Positions 48,301 to 58,546 of a stretch of DNA of 64,000 nt are shown here, one piece after another (position 1 is the first letter of the stretch; the number at the start of each line of letters is the position of its first letter). Source of the DNA: Haliclystus octoradiatus (Eukaryota; Cnidaria; Staurozoa; Stauromedusae; Haliclystidae); assembly GCA_916610825.1 (NCBI GenBank), contig OU744449.1:22147793-22211792 (forward strand). The letters are read 5' to 3'. The notes beneath the pieces were generated by a model. That model saw only the letters and a program-made list of their open reading frames with translations. It was not told the DNA's origin and did no database searches. A program made the translations under genes and the position numbers.

Positions 48301-51300
48301 ATCTGGAATATACTGACTCGCTAAGTACTGAAAACCTACTGAAAACATAGTGCAATGGTTTTAGGTAGGCCTACTTAAATGGTTCTTAAATTCACCAGAC
48401 ACTGGATTCTTATCATTCCAGCTTGAAATACTAATGACTGAAAAATGGGAATTTAAGATTTTATTTGTGTCCAATTCCCAACCTTATCCAGTATGTTTTC
48501 TGTACGATTCAGTTTTTTCAAATCCTTGTATAATATAGTTCTATTCATGAACTATATAGCTGAATTTTGCTGGACCTGCTTAAATTTTCATCTCAACAGC
48601 AGGTGATGTTCTAATATGTTGTGAATCAAAAATTCAAAATGAGGGAATTTTTCATGAATTGTCCACTGATATGATTTTTCTTGGATTGGTTATAAACAAA
48701 TTATAAATTGGTTTCATGAGTGTTCATTTTCGTGATCAGGTATTTGATATACTGTAATAATAAATATAAATGTGCTCATTAACTGGTTCACGCATTGATA
48801 ATTCGCCTCTCTAAAGCAGTTATTTGAATATTTTGTTAAAGTATAAAGTTATATAGATTTATACTTGGATGCTTCAAACTCACCGTCACTTTAAGCAATG
48901 AAAGAAATTATGGGTTTAACCTAACAGATCATCTTTCGTCTCTCCAGCATATGATATTTATTTATAAACAGGGTCAGGGTGTCACAAAGTTATGCCAAGC
49001 GGTCAGAATTTGGGTTTCAACAAACTGCAATGAATAGTTTATGGACATTACCTATTATAAACACTTTTGTTATCCAACATTTGACATCAATAACAGCCTC
49101 GGGCGTGTTCCCTACGAAAGCACATTTTTGGAGTTTATAAACTGTTCACAAAGTCTTCAACTGTTCAGTTTCTGAATAGTTCATGAAAATTAAATGATCC
49201 AATTCAAGAACTTATTCATGGAGTGTTCATGAATGTTAACAAAGACACCCCCTGTGAAAACCTTGCCCATGACCAGTTCTTGAAAATTGGACTATTTAAT
49301 GTACATCAACTTTTCTCATTTCTTACACGATATGGCTTTATAGACCTTATTTAGCACAGTTTAGGTGACTTTATAGTTATGTATAGGGAGATAACAAAAT
49401 GTTTCGAAATTAAATGTTTCTGTTACCGGTATTTTTAATATTTTTGTTTGACTGCAACTATAGCCCAGTTGGAGATTCATATTAAAAAACCTGCACTTAT
49501 AGATAGTTGAGGATATATGAGTGTTATTGCAAAGGTATAGTCTGCTCACACTCATGATTAATTTGATCAAAACTGCTAACCACTCATGTTACAATGTTGA
49601 TACTTTGATAGTAAGGATTCTTTTGACCATACAATTGGTAAATCTGTCTTCGTTTAAGGAACTTTCGAATAATGGCAAAGCTGGTTTCTATGAAGGTAAA
49701 CCAGCCAAGGATATCATTAATGTAGTCCAGGCAAATGGAGGCGTACTTTCATTGGATGATTTACGTGAACATCAATCTCAATTTGTTGATCCTATCTATG
49801 TTGATTATCATGGCATTAGAATATGGGAAATGCCACCAAATGGGCAAGGAATTATTGCCTTGATGGCACTAAATTTATTAAATGCATTTGATTTACCAGG
49901 TAAGATTAAGGTAAGTAAGGAAGCTCTTTCGTTCGGAAATGATTAACAAGAAACTATTGTGTTGAAAGAAGTATAGACAACCCCTGCGAAAAACAGTTCA
50001 GGAGCTCATTTACGTTGAAAGGACCCAATTTTCATGAACTGTTCATGAATTGTTCATGAAAATTTGGGGCCATTTAATGCTCATGAACTGTTCAGAAACT
50101 CCTGAACTGTTTTTTGAAGGGAAAAGACGAACATTGAATCTGCTGTGCCGTTAACTGAAAATTGTTTTATATCATGAAATTTTACCAATATATACATGTT
50201 TACAAATGCTGACTAATTGTAAAAGGATTACGATTTATTCTTATATCATTGTGACTCTGCATATTCTGAAAGCACAGAAGATCAACAAACATGACAACAC
50301 AGAATTAAATATAGCTAACAATGACATCATGTGACAGAATGTAAGACAATTTAAGTGATGGATAAAGATAATAGAGAATCAATTATACTTTTCTATTTTA
50401 GAATGAGAGTCAAATATGAGGCATGTTAAATTTCCCTACAGTCAAACCTTTTATAACGGCCACCTCTATAAAGCGGCAACATGTCTATAGTGATCACTCT
50501 TACAATGTCCAAAATAGTATTTTCTATCGAATCAAACCTGTATAAAAGGCCATTTGTCTATAATCGTCAATTTATCTACCTCTCGTAGCTGGTCGTCATA
50601 TACAGGTTTCACTGTAGGCCTACTTCAAATTTTGTTATTGTGTTGTTAGTTTCATTATTAGTTTCATTGAGTGCAGTACCAAGATCCATAATGGAATTAT
50701 CCCACTATTAGGCCTACTTTTTATTTATTATTATTTTATTTATAATGTAGTTTTAGATGTTAAAAGATTCACTGAGAAAACTATAGGCCTACTAGCTTGT
50801 GGCATACAACATGTGATAAGAATATGCACTAATTGATGAACTCGATTCTTATTTTATTATTATGATTTATTTATTTTCAAGCTATGGGTCATAATTCTTC
50901 GCAATACATTCATACTTTGGTAGAAAGTTTGCGCCTGTCATTTGCTGATGGTTTAAACACAATTTGTGATCCAAATTCTTCTGAAATTCCGGTAAAAAAT
51001 ATGTTGTCCAATGAATATGCATCAAAAAGAAGAATGCTGATCAACAGAAATAGGTAGGGAATCAATTTAACACAGTGTATGCGCACTTGTGCAGGGTTCG
51101 ACAAATGATTCAGCCTTTGAAACTTAAAGTAAAGTAATGCAGACGGTGTCACTCTACTGAAGACACCCGTACCACTCTTCTATTTCTAGAGGAGTGGCTC
51201 TTTCCGCTAAGAGCAATGATTTTGGACGCTCTTTACTAATCTCAGTCGCGACACTGCAAATAGTCGCGACACTGCAAATAGTCGCGACACTGCAAATAGT

Positions 51301-54300
51301 CGCGACACTGCAAATAGTCGCGACACTGAAATCAATTTCAACAGATTTCATGGAAAACAAGTCTCGATTGTCAATGCACAACGATGCTCCGCAGCTACTC
51401 ACAATGCAATTCTCTCTGGACCATTCCATCCGCCATCCTCAGATGGTAGGCTACTCATTTGATGTTTTACATGAAGTCAAGGCTGAGTTGACCTTAGGGG
51501 GATTTGAACCACAGTCGTACACTTGAAGACACAAAAAGACTTAATTTGGTGTAATCTATTTCTATTGTTAACCTAGTAATTCTAATATAATTGTTTTCAT
51601 ATTGTTATAATTATAAGTAGGCTACTTATAATTTTTCTTTTTTATTTTGAAAATGATCACTAGTCGTGATCATATTGTCGATCTTATTAAAATAAATTGT
51701 GTTGTTACCAACACTTTTTTTTGAAAATAGTAATCTTAAAACGCGTCGTTTTCATATATAATTTTTGAATTAATTTAAGTTTTGTTTATAGCTAATGTAT
51801 AACAGACTTTTTGTGATCTACTCACCATTAAAAATTAAGACATCCGTTTTCCATGATATATGACATAAACATTTCAGATTCACATAATTTCTCAAATTTT
51901 CTTCCATGTTTATAGTGCTATGGAGAATTGTTTACCTGGAATATCATGGTTTCCGTCTGGTTCAGATACGGTTTACTTCTCAGTTGTGGATGACGAAGGC
52001 AACGCGTGCTCCTTCATCAATAGCATTTTTGAAGGTTTTGGCAGTGGTATGGTACCAAAAGACTGCGGATTTGCATTGCAGGTAAGGTTAAACTTTCTCA
52101 AATTAATAATTATATGATAGCCTCACGAAGTTCCGCTGGTGGGTACTTCCATATAGGCGCTTTACGGGATATGCCATTTTTAGAGGTACCATTTTGGCAC
52201 CGTGCGGGAAATTTTAGGGTACCAAATTTACATTTTGGAATCCTCTGTTAAATTTCCTGTTTTCAGCTATGAAACCGAAAAATATCCTGCTGTAAAAGTG
52301 TTTGGACGTCTTTTGTGAGGCAACAAAATGGCGTTTTTAATGCAAAAGGCAAGGAAATGATACATTGTTGGAAATTTTGGGGTATGATTTCCAGCAAAAC
52401 CTGCAATTTTTCGGTTCTAGCAGGATTTTCGAAATGGCACACCACCATACAAAAGGTATTGAAGGACCCTCTACCCCTGCATTTTCCCCGGGGAAATGCC
52501 TGTCATATAGAATCGAGCATTACGTTCATGGTGATTGACTAACATAAAGAGAGATGTTATAAGCTCATCGATTCAATACTGTTGTAATCTTTTATTAGAG
52601 TCAAGTAAAGTCAAAGAAAACTACGTGTTTCATTCAGGCGTAGCCATTATAAAAAGTAAAGAAACTGCAGCATGCGGCTGCCTCTATTACAAGATAATCC
52701 TTTAAGGGAGGCTAAAATATAAGAGGTTATAAACAGCTTTAACTAACGGTAACAATGATAATAACTATTCAAGCATGTGACAACAACAACATACAAGCCG
52801 TTTACAACAAATACCATTCCTCCTTGATTACTTAATATATTATATAAGTATAGGGCTCTTTCAAAATAGATGCTGTATAGCAGGGGCCTGTATCTGGTAG
52901 CACAGGTAGTTGTTAGTGAAAACAGTAGAAATAGTGATCAAAATTCCTGTTTAACAAAGATAAAGCTACATCATTATAATCTAGCCACAAAGAAAACACT
53001 TCAATTTATTGCATCAATACAGTAACGTATTGTTACTTTTCTTGAAATTCCTTGTATACCCGCTTGCATACAAACATATAGATAATATTTACTTACAATG
53101 AAGTATGTAGTTAGGAAAGTACTTTTCATAAATTTGCCAACAGACTAAAGATGTTTTAAGGAGCCACCAACATGTTGTAATAACACCAGTAAAGGTGTTG
53201 TATTGTGAATGAATTGATAAATAGAATATTTTTATTGGTACGAAAAGAGTAATTTTGGTAGCAAATGCCGAAGGTTTTCAAGTTTTGATGGAGTCTAGTG
53301 CTTGGAAGTTTCTTATACTTTGATGGAATTATAGAATTTAAAATGTTCAAAATAGTTTCTGGATTTGTTTATATCAGCCTACCATGAAGGATGATTAGAA
53401 AAAACATATCTTACATTAGTTTGTTAGATTAATGTTATAACTTAACTCAACTGCAAGCTGAAAGCGTGGATGCTTCACTCTGAGGACGGATTGACTGGTA
53501 ACCATTGAATTAAAAAGATTTGATTAGGCTCAATGAATTATCCTATGCAGAGATAGTAAACAAGTATTCTATTTGGCTGGACACGAGATAGATGTGTATG
53601 TGTGTGTGATCAACCTTTGATAATCTTTTTCTAGAATCGAGGAACAAATTTCTCTCTTGATCCAAGTCATCCAAACTGTATTGGTCCTGGAAAACGCTCG
53701 TACCATACCATCATACCTGGCATGGCAACATTTTCTGAAAGTGGTGATTTATACGCTTGCTTTGGTGTCAAGGGTGGATTCATGCAACCGCCTGGACATG
53801 TACAAGTAAGTAGAATGTATTTATATATTTATTTATATACTGTGATCAATATAGAATTGATACAGAGATAAGGCAAGAGCACGGAAAAGGCTTCTGCTTC
53901 GTTTATGTTTCAATTCTAATTATGCTGTGTCTTAACAAACATTTAGCACTCTCATGCATCTATACCATGTGTTAATAACTGAAGATTTTGTACATTTAAT
54001 TGGGAATTATACCTATTTGCGCTTTTTCTCTAACAACCTTTTTGTAACTCATTTGAACAACCCAAAAATAATTTAAACACATGTTGAGCTTCGTATAGTT
54101 CATTATTATTATTATTATATTGATTATTATTCCCTAAAATTGTCCTTCACACTGTAGCTTAATAATATTGCTATTGCTACCTTTTTGTCTGTATATAGGT
54201 TCTTTGTAACATGATTGATTTTGGTATGGATCCACAAAGAAGTTTAGATGAACCTCGTTTTCGTTTAGATGTCAATACTAGCCATCATAATGACACAAAA

Positions 54301-54513
54301 CTCAACATAGTTCAATTAGAAGAAGGTTTATCAAAAGAAACGGTCGAAGAGTTGAAAGCTATGGGTCATACTGTGATTGATAATTGCCATGGATTTACAA
54401 GGAATTCATTTGGTGTTGGTCAAATTATACAATTACGGAAGGATAGCCATGATCGAAAAGTATTGTGGGCAGGCTCTGATCCAAGATTAGATGGCTGTGT
54501 ATATGGCTACTGA
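45328..54513 (+). CDS. Gamma-glutamyltransferase, YwrD type, complete, 8 exons
   Basis: Exons: 45328-45608, 46677-46839, 47552-47758, 49659-49899, 50882-51053, 51916-52081, 53635-53805 and 54199-54513. All joins are in phase and total 1716 nt, 571 aa. The family is an Ntn-hydrolase that cleaves itself before a Thr and then removes or transfers the gamma-glutamyl group of glutathione-like substrates. Visible are AACSQPLA-like [13 protein letters not shown] (N-terminal), [19 protein letters not shown], the LNGSGKSP block, [16 protein letters not shown], and [19 protein letters not shown], in which T373 is the expected nucleophile. [23 protein letters not shown] and [11 protein letters not shown] follow. 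T373 splits a large subunit (1-372) from a small one (373-571). There is no signal peptide or membrane anchor, unlike vertebrate GGT1, so it is probably cytosolic (inference). The closest relatives I recall are bacterial YwrD-like enzymes and their animal counterparts. Confidence 0.93.
46235..46416. mobile_element. TTCATGAAC-type MITE, best-preserved copy
   Basis: The ends are CCCCTGCAAAAACAGTTCAG and inverted AACTGTTTTCGCAGGGG, with TA at 46233-46234 and 46417-46418. The interior is a tandem of GTTCATGAACTGTTCATGAA units with a duplicated AATGTGGGGCCATTTAACG segment. It lies in intron 1 of the glutamyltransferase gene and defines the family's termini. Confidence 0.75.
47160..47340. repeat. 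Miniature repeat in glutamyltransferase intron 2
   Basis: It starts CAGGGCCCAACAAAACG and ends CCTGCTTTATCCGACCCTG, an inverted pair. The interior is shared with the dispersed GGACAAA family (for example TTCTGAATTTTTTTTTGTTG). It is the most complete copy in the window. Confidence 0.6.
47903..48277 (-). mobile_element. tRNA-derived SINE, copy 1
   Basis: On the minus strand it begins near GGTGGATTAGCTCAGATGGC (A box) with B box GGTTCAAATCC, then a body of about 280 bp. The exact 12-mer AACAATTATTAA flanks it at 47891-47902 and 48278-48289, and a short A/T tail sits at the 3' side. This is the structure of LINE-mobilised insertion. It lies in intron 3 of the glutamyltransferase gene. Confidence 0.85.
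49981..50121. repeat. TTCATGAAC-type MITE in glutamyltransferase intron 4
   Basis: It begins CCCCTGCGAAAAACAGTTCA and ends near CCTGAACTGTTTTTTGAAGGG, with two or three TTCATGAACTG units and the GGGGCCATTTAATG segment between. The ends are slightly eroded relative to 46235-46416. Confidence 0.65.
50439..50614. mobile_element. CAGTCAAACC MITE in glutamyltransferase intron 4
   Basis: It starts CAGTCAAACCTTTTATAACG and ends TATACAGGTTTCACTG, with TA on both sides (50437-50438, 50615-50616). It shares interior words (CAATGTCCAAAATAGTATTT) with the 4974-5141 copy. Confidence 0.75.
51130..51520 (-). mobile_element. tRNA-derived SINE, copy 2, with internal tandem array
   Basis: The body matches copy 1 but the tRNA-like head is missing beyond the B box. 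Within it, 18-bp units AGTCGCGACACTGCAAAT start at 51244, 51262, 51280, 51298 and 51316, whereas the other copies have one. The array happens to be open in several frames, giving false repetitive proteins on both strands. It lies in intron 5 of the glutamyltransferase gene. Confidence 0.8.
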
Positions 54514-54700
54514 ATGCACTATGACATTGAGGGACGATTAATTACTATTGCTAATTACTATATTGCATAATAATATATTTTATAATATTTAAATATTTTA
54601 TACAATTTACAATTTACAATTATAATAATATAGTATAATATGAGGTGAACACATGTATGTGAGGGTGCTCAATGTTTGTTAAGACAGAGCATAATATAGA
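54514..54700. other. Glutamyltransferase 3' flank
   Basis: AT-rich sequence following the TGA. ATAATATATT-like words could serve as polyadenylation signals, but no canonical AATAAA is seen in the first 150 bp. Confidence 0.35.
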
Positions 54701-54857
54701 ATAGCCACAAAGATCAAAGATTAGGTAAAAGCCTTTTCCGTTACTCGGTTTTTCACGCGTTTACTTTGCGTTCATCAAACCATCTGATGAACGCAAAGTA
54801 AACGCGTCAAACTCCGAGTAACGGAAAAAGCTTTTGCCTCATCTTTATGTCTATTCT
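54700..54857. repeat. Foldback palindrome downstream of the glutamyltransferase gene
   Basis: AAGCCTTTTCCGTTACTCGG and ACGCGTTTACTTTGCGTTCA on the left are mirrored by TGAACGCAAAGTAAACGCGT and CCGAGTAACGGAAAAAGCTT on the right. The arms extend to about 75 bp with small mismatches and meet at AACCATC. Confidence 0.75.
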
Positions 54858-54993
54858 CAATTTACAATTATAAATATACTTCACAGTAAAATAAGAAAAT
54901 CTTGAGGTGTATGATTCTTGATCAACGTTGTGTTTTTATGTTTGAAATGGTATATCACATATTGTATGTCACATAACTGTTACAGAAGAGATT

Positions 54994-55340
54994 AGGGAGA
55001 ATTAGCTCCGATAGCAGAGCAACCGAACTTCAGATCGGATCCTATCTGATCGACTGCGGTTCAAATCCCCGAAGGTCAACTCAGACTTCAATTTATGAAA
55101 AACATCAAATGAGTACCATCCAAGGATGGTGGATGAAAGTTTGGAATGTTCCAGAGGGAATTGCATTGTGAATAGCTGAAGCGCTCGTTGCGCATTGACA
55201 ATCGAGTCCTATCTGCCATGAAATCTGTTGAAATTGATCTGCAGTGTCGCGGCTGAGATTAATCATTTTAACATCATTGCTGTAATCGAAAAGAGCCACT
55301 CCTCTAGAAATCGAGGAGTGGTAAAGTACCTTTCAACTCA
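54994..55340 (+). mobile_element. tRNA-derived SINE, copy 3
   Basis: A-box region TTAGCTCCGATAGCAGAGC and B box GGTTCAAATCC are followed by the same body as copies 1 and 2, ending near GAGGAGTGGTAAAG. Orientation is opposite to copies 1 and 2. No target duplication could be read. Confidence 0.75.
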
Positions 55341-57762
55341 ACAATAGAACACTTTGAAATTAAAGAAAAATAAATGATAGAAGAATTGAAAGAAGAAATC
55401 AACTCTGATTTTTAGATTCCACAAGAGAAAGTGTCATAATTTCATACCAGCAAGACAACATCAAAAAATGGAAGTATTGAATGAATAAATCGTCATACTT
55501 GACGTAATTCGAATGATGTTAATGAATGATGATGAGGATTCTTCTAGAAGCACGTCCAGTTGGTCGTTTATGTAGGAAAATTATAATTATGAGCTATAGT
55601 CCATCATGAAATGAAGTGGATTATCAGGACAATCAATGAAGAAGATCTCCCTTATCCTATAATTATTAAGCCTATTCGCAGATTTCACTGTACATTGGAA
55701 ACTTGTTCTGGAGGGTGTGGCAGATTCTACTCTTAGGTCTTAGGTCTATTACTCTGTCTACTACTATTCTACTGTAATGAGGAGGAGGTTAAAGAATATG
55801 TTTGACAGCAAATGAAGAAAAAAATATCTCCTTTGAACTTCTTTCACCCAGAATCATTTGAAAATGCAACAGTAAAGATGGGCGGGACTCAAGATATCCA
55901 ATGCATTCGAAATATGATTTGGCGTAACTTTTCCCAAATCCATTTTCATTTCAGATGCGGTATTTGTCCTTCAAGAATGATTTTCAATTATGTCTAAATT
56001 AACAGATGACACTTAAATTAAGATGAAACCCAACATTATGTCAGAAGAACATTTAATTTAATATATTTTCCGCACAAAAAGAAGCAACGGGTATTATAAT
56101 AAGGATTTATAAATTAGTAATTTGTAATATACTATATCAACTTTATTTGCCGTGTTTGGAATCTATTTATTCAATGCAATAAATTATGCATCGTACATTC
56201 CTTTTCATTTTATTTTACTTTATTTTATTTTTAGTTTTGAAAATATTGGCGCTGTATAAAGTGTTGTGATAACTGACAAGCCATATAATTGGTTTTGCTT
56301 GGACCTCTTTACACGTAATTAGTATCATTTCTTGATGTATAATATCTTATTTCTTCTCTTTTATAAATAACAATATACAGTTTTGAATAATCCATACATA
56401 TAATGTGACATTAATGTTCGAACTTCATTATTTGCATCAGGATTTCAATGGATGGATAGTCAATGCTAGATCTTCTATTAATTGATGTCATCCGGGCTGT
56501 TAAGATACAAATTCAACTCAAATAAACAGAAGTACTCTCTACAAAACAGTTATGGCACAACTTGAGTGATGTACCAGGATATAGGGAATTCTGCAGTTTA
56601 TTTGTTTCCGTCAGCCTTCGAAATTAATTGCTCATTTGTTTAATATTATAGCCAAAACGATTTCATAGCTGACGTTAATTTCAACAATTTTTTCTTCAGT
56701 GAAATTCGGAGAAGTGAAAATCCTAATTGTCTGCAACCTGGATTCGAAAGCCATTAAACTATTTTGTAGTCAAGTAAGTTTATTGAACAATTACGGACAT
56801 AAATTCGGATAAATGCAATGAAAACCGTTGACAATTTGGCTTGCACTTAATGGCATAAAATTGACCAGCGGCCTTAATAGTGCTCGGTTTCGAAAATGGT
56901 GGTAGATTCTCTAATTCACAACACTATACGTCTAACTTGAGGAATGGCATTCACTCTTCAACTTTGCGCAGCAATGTGCGACGGTCAATTTTATGCCTTT
57001 GTGATGAGTTACATTGTACTCCTATAACTACTACTGTATTGCCAAGCAAAATGTGAATTCGCTTACAATATTTTTATAAGAAAATATTTTATAAAAAACG
57101 TTGATGCTGAAATCTAATACCTGATAATTAAGTTTCACAAAACCTTTTCTACGTGACTGCTAGCAGCCAGGAGTACTCAATCTATACCTCGACTAATGCA
57201 TAGCAAATTCAATCAATTACATTTAGACAAGTTTTGGCTATACTTTAATGTTATTAAAGTAGCTGCATTTGTAAACCCAGCAAGATTTCCCGTGGTTTAC
57301 TAGCCACGATATTCTTCGTTTGGTTTGTGGTTTTAGCCAATCGGTGACTTGTATCACTTGTTCGCACGTGAAGAAAACGATACGTCCAATCAAATACCAC
57401 ATACGATGTTACTCGCGTGTGATGAAATTATACGTCCGATTAATCCAAGTTTACCGCTTGTTGTACAAAAATGTAAGAAGAAATATAAAAGATAAAATAT
57501 AACTTTTGTCATCGAAAGGTTTGATTGTTATTATGATTATTAATTTTGGATTAAATTGACAAATCAGATGATGACCTCCGCAGTGACCCTATTACCTCGA
57601 AGGTGTTATCTCGAAATTTATGCTATAAAGTATTTCAAGATAATTATATCTGACCTGCAATTGTCCTACTTCAAGTGTGATATAAATCTGTTTTCTACTC
57701 ACAATAATATTTACTAAATGCTGCAATATCGTTGGGCATTAAGCAACGTTTAAACACTCTCC
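55341..57762. other. Intergenic, no gene seen
   Basis: AT-rich sequence with many in-frame stops and only short open frames. No splice-supported exon or known repeat end was recognised. Confidence 0.4.
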
Positions 57763-57767
57763 ATATA

Positions 57768-58408
57768 TGTCAGCGGTTATACACCACTGAATTATATTGA
57801 TTGAACTTTGACAATGGAAGCCTCGTGATCATGAATCATGATGACGTCATATGACAATGATAGGACTATCTCCTTAATAGAAATTAGCGTATTCCTTAAA
57901 ATAGTAGTCTTTGTAATCATTTAAAATAGATCTTATTGTATTGCTTGTTATAGTCATTTCGTATATAGTTAAAATAGTAAATGTCGTAATGTTCTAAATT
58001 GATATATAACATCTCAGCAGAAAATATGATTTGTCATTAGTTTTAAATTTAGCCTTTTGTTTTGTATACTGTATAAAAGTAATAGTATTTTTCTTGTTAA
58101 TTAATTAATCAGCAGTCAGTCACTAGATACGCTGCCTTGAAGAAGTTATTATCGTTTAATAGTTTATCTTATAAATATATCAAGAGAGGAGAAAAGAACA
58201 AGTATTATTTTATCTGTCTTCTTGTCTTGGATTAAAGATTGATTCCGGATTGGTTATATCCGTTAGTAAAACCACTTGGTGAGTTCGTTTCAATTTATTG
58301 TATTGTTTGTATAAACCCAATGTTGGGAGTTGCACTTGGTGGAAGTGAGATTAGTACAGTCCGTCTCATACTCGTAGTTAAGTCCACGTTCAGGAGCGCC
58401 CCATCATA
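57768..58408 (+). repeat. 5' LTR of the BEL/Pao element
   Basis: It starts TGTCAGCGGTTATACACC. A TATA-like CTGTATAAAAGT lies near 58069. No difference from the right LTR was seen by eye over the full length. The 3' border is either ...CATCA or ...CATCATA; the latter fits the flanking ATATA pair. Confidence 0.9.
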
Positions 58409-58546
58409 TTGGTCCCTAGTCGAACCGGAGATAGAACAGAAAAATAACTCAAGATTTATTATCAAAAAAGATAGTAATACATGTGTACTAGTTTGATATT
58501 GTACTAGTATTTGAAGATATATTGCTAGCCATAGAAAAAGTTAAAT

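Noticed and set aside
51194-51526. Repetitive ORFs (VATLQI on plus, VATICS on minus) as a novel repeat protein
   Set aside because: They are read-through of an 18-bp tandem array inside a tRNA-derived SINE; the period is a multiple of three, so the frame stays open on both strands.
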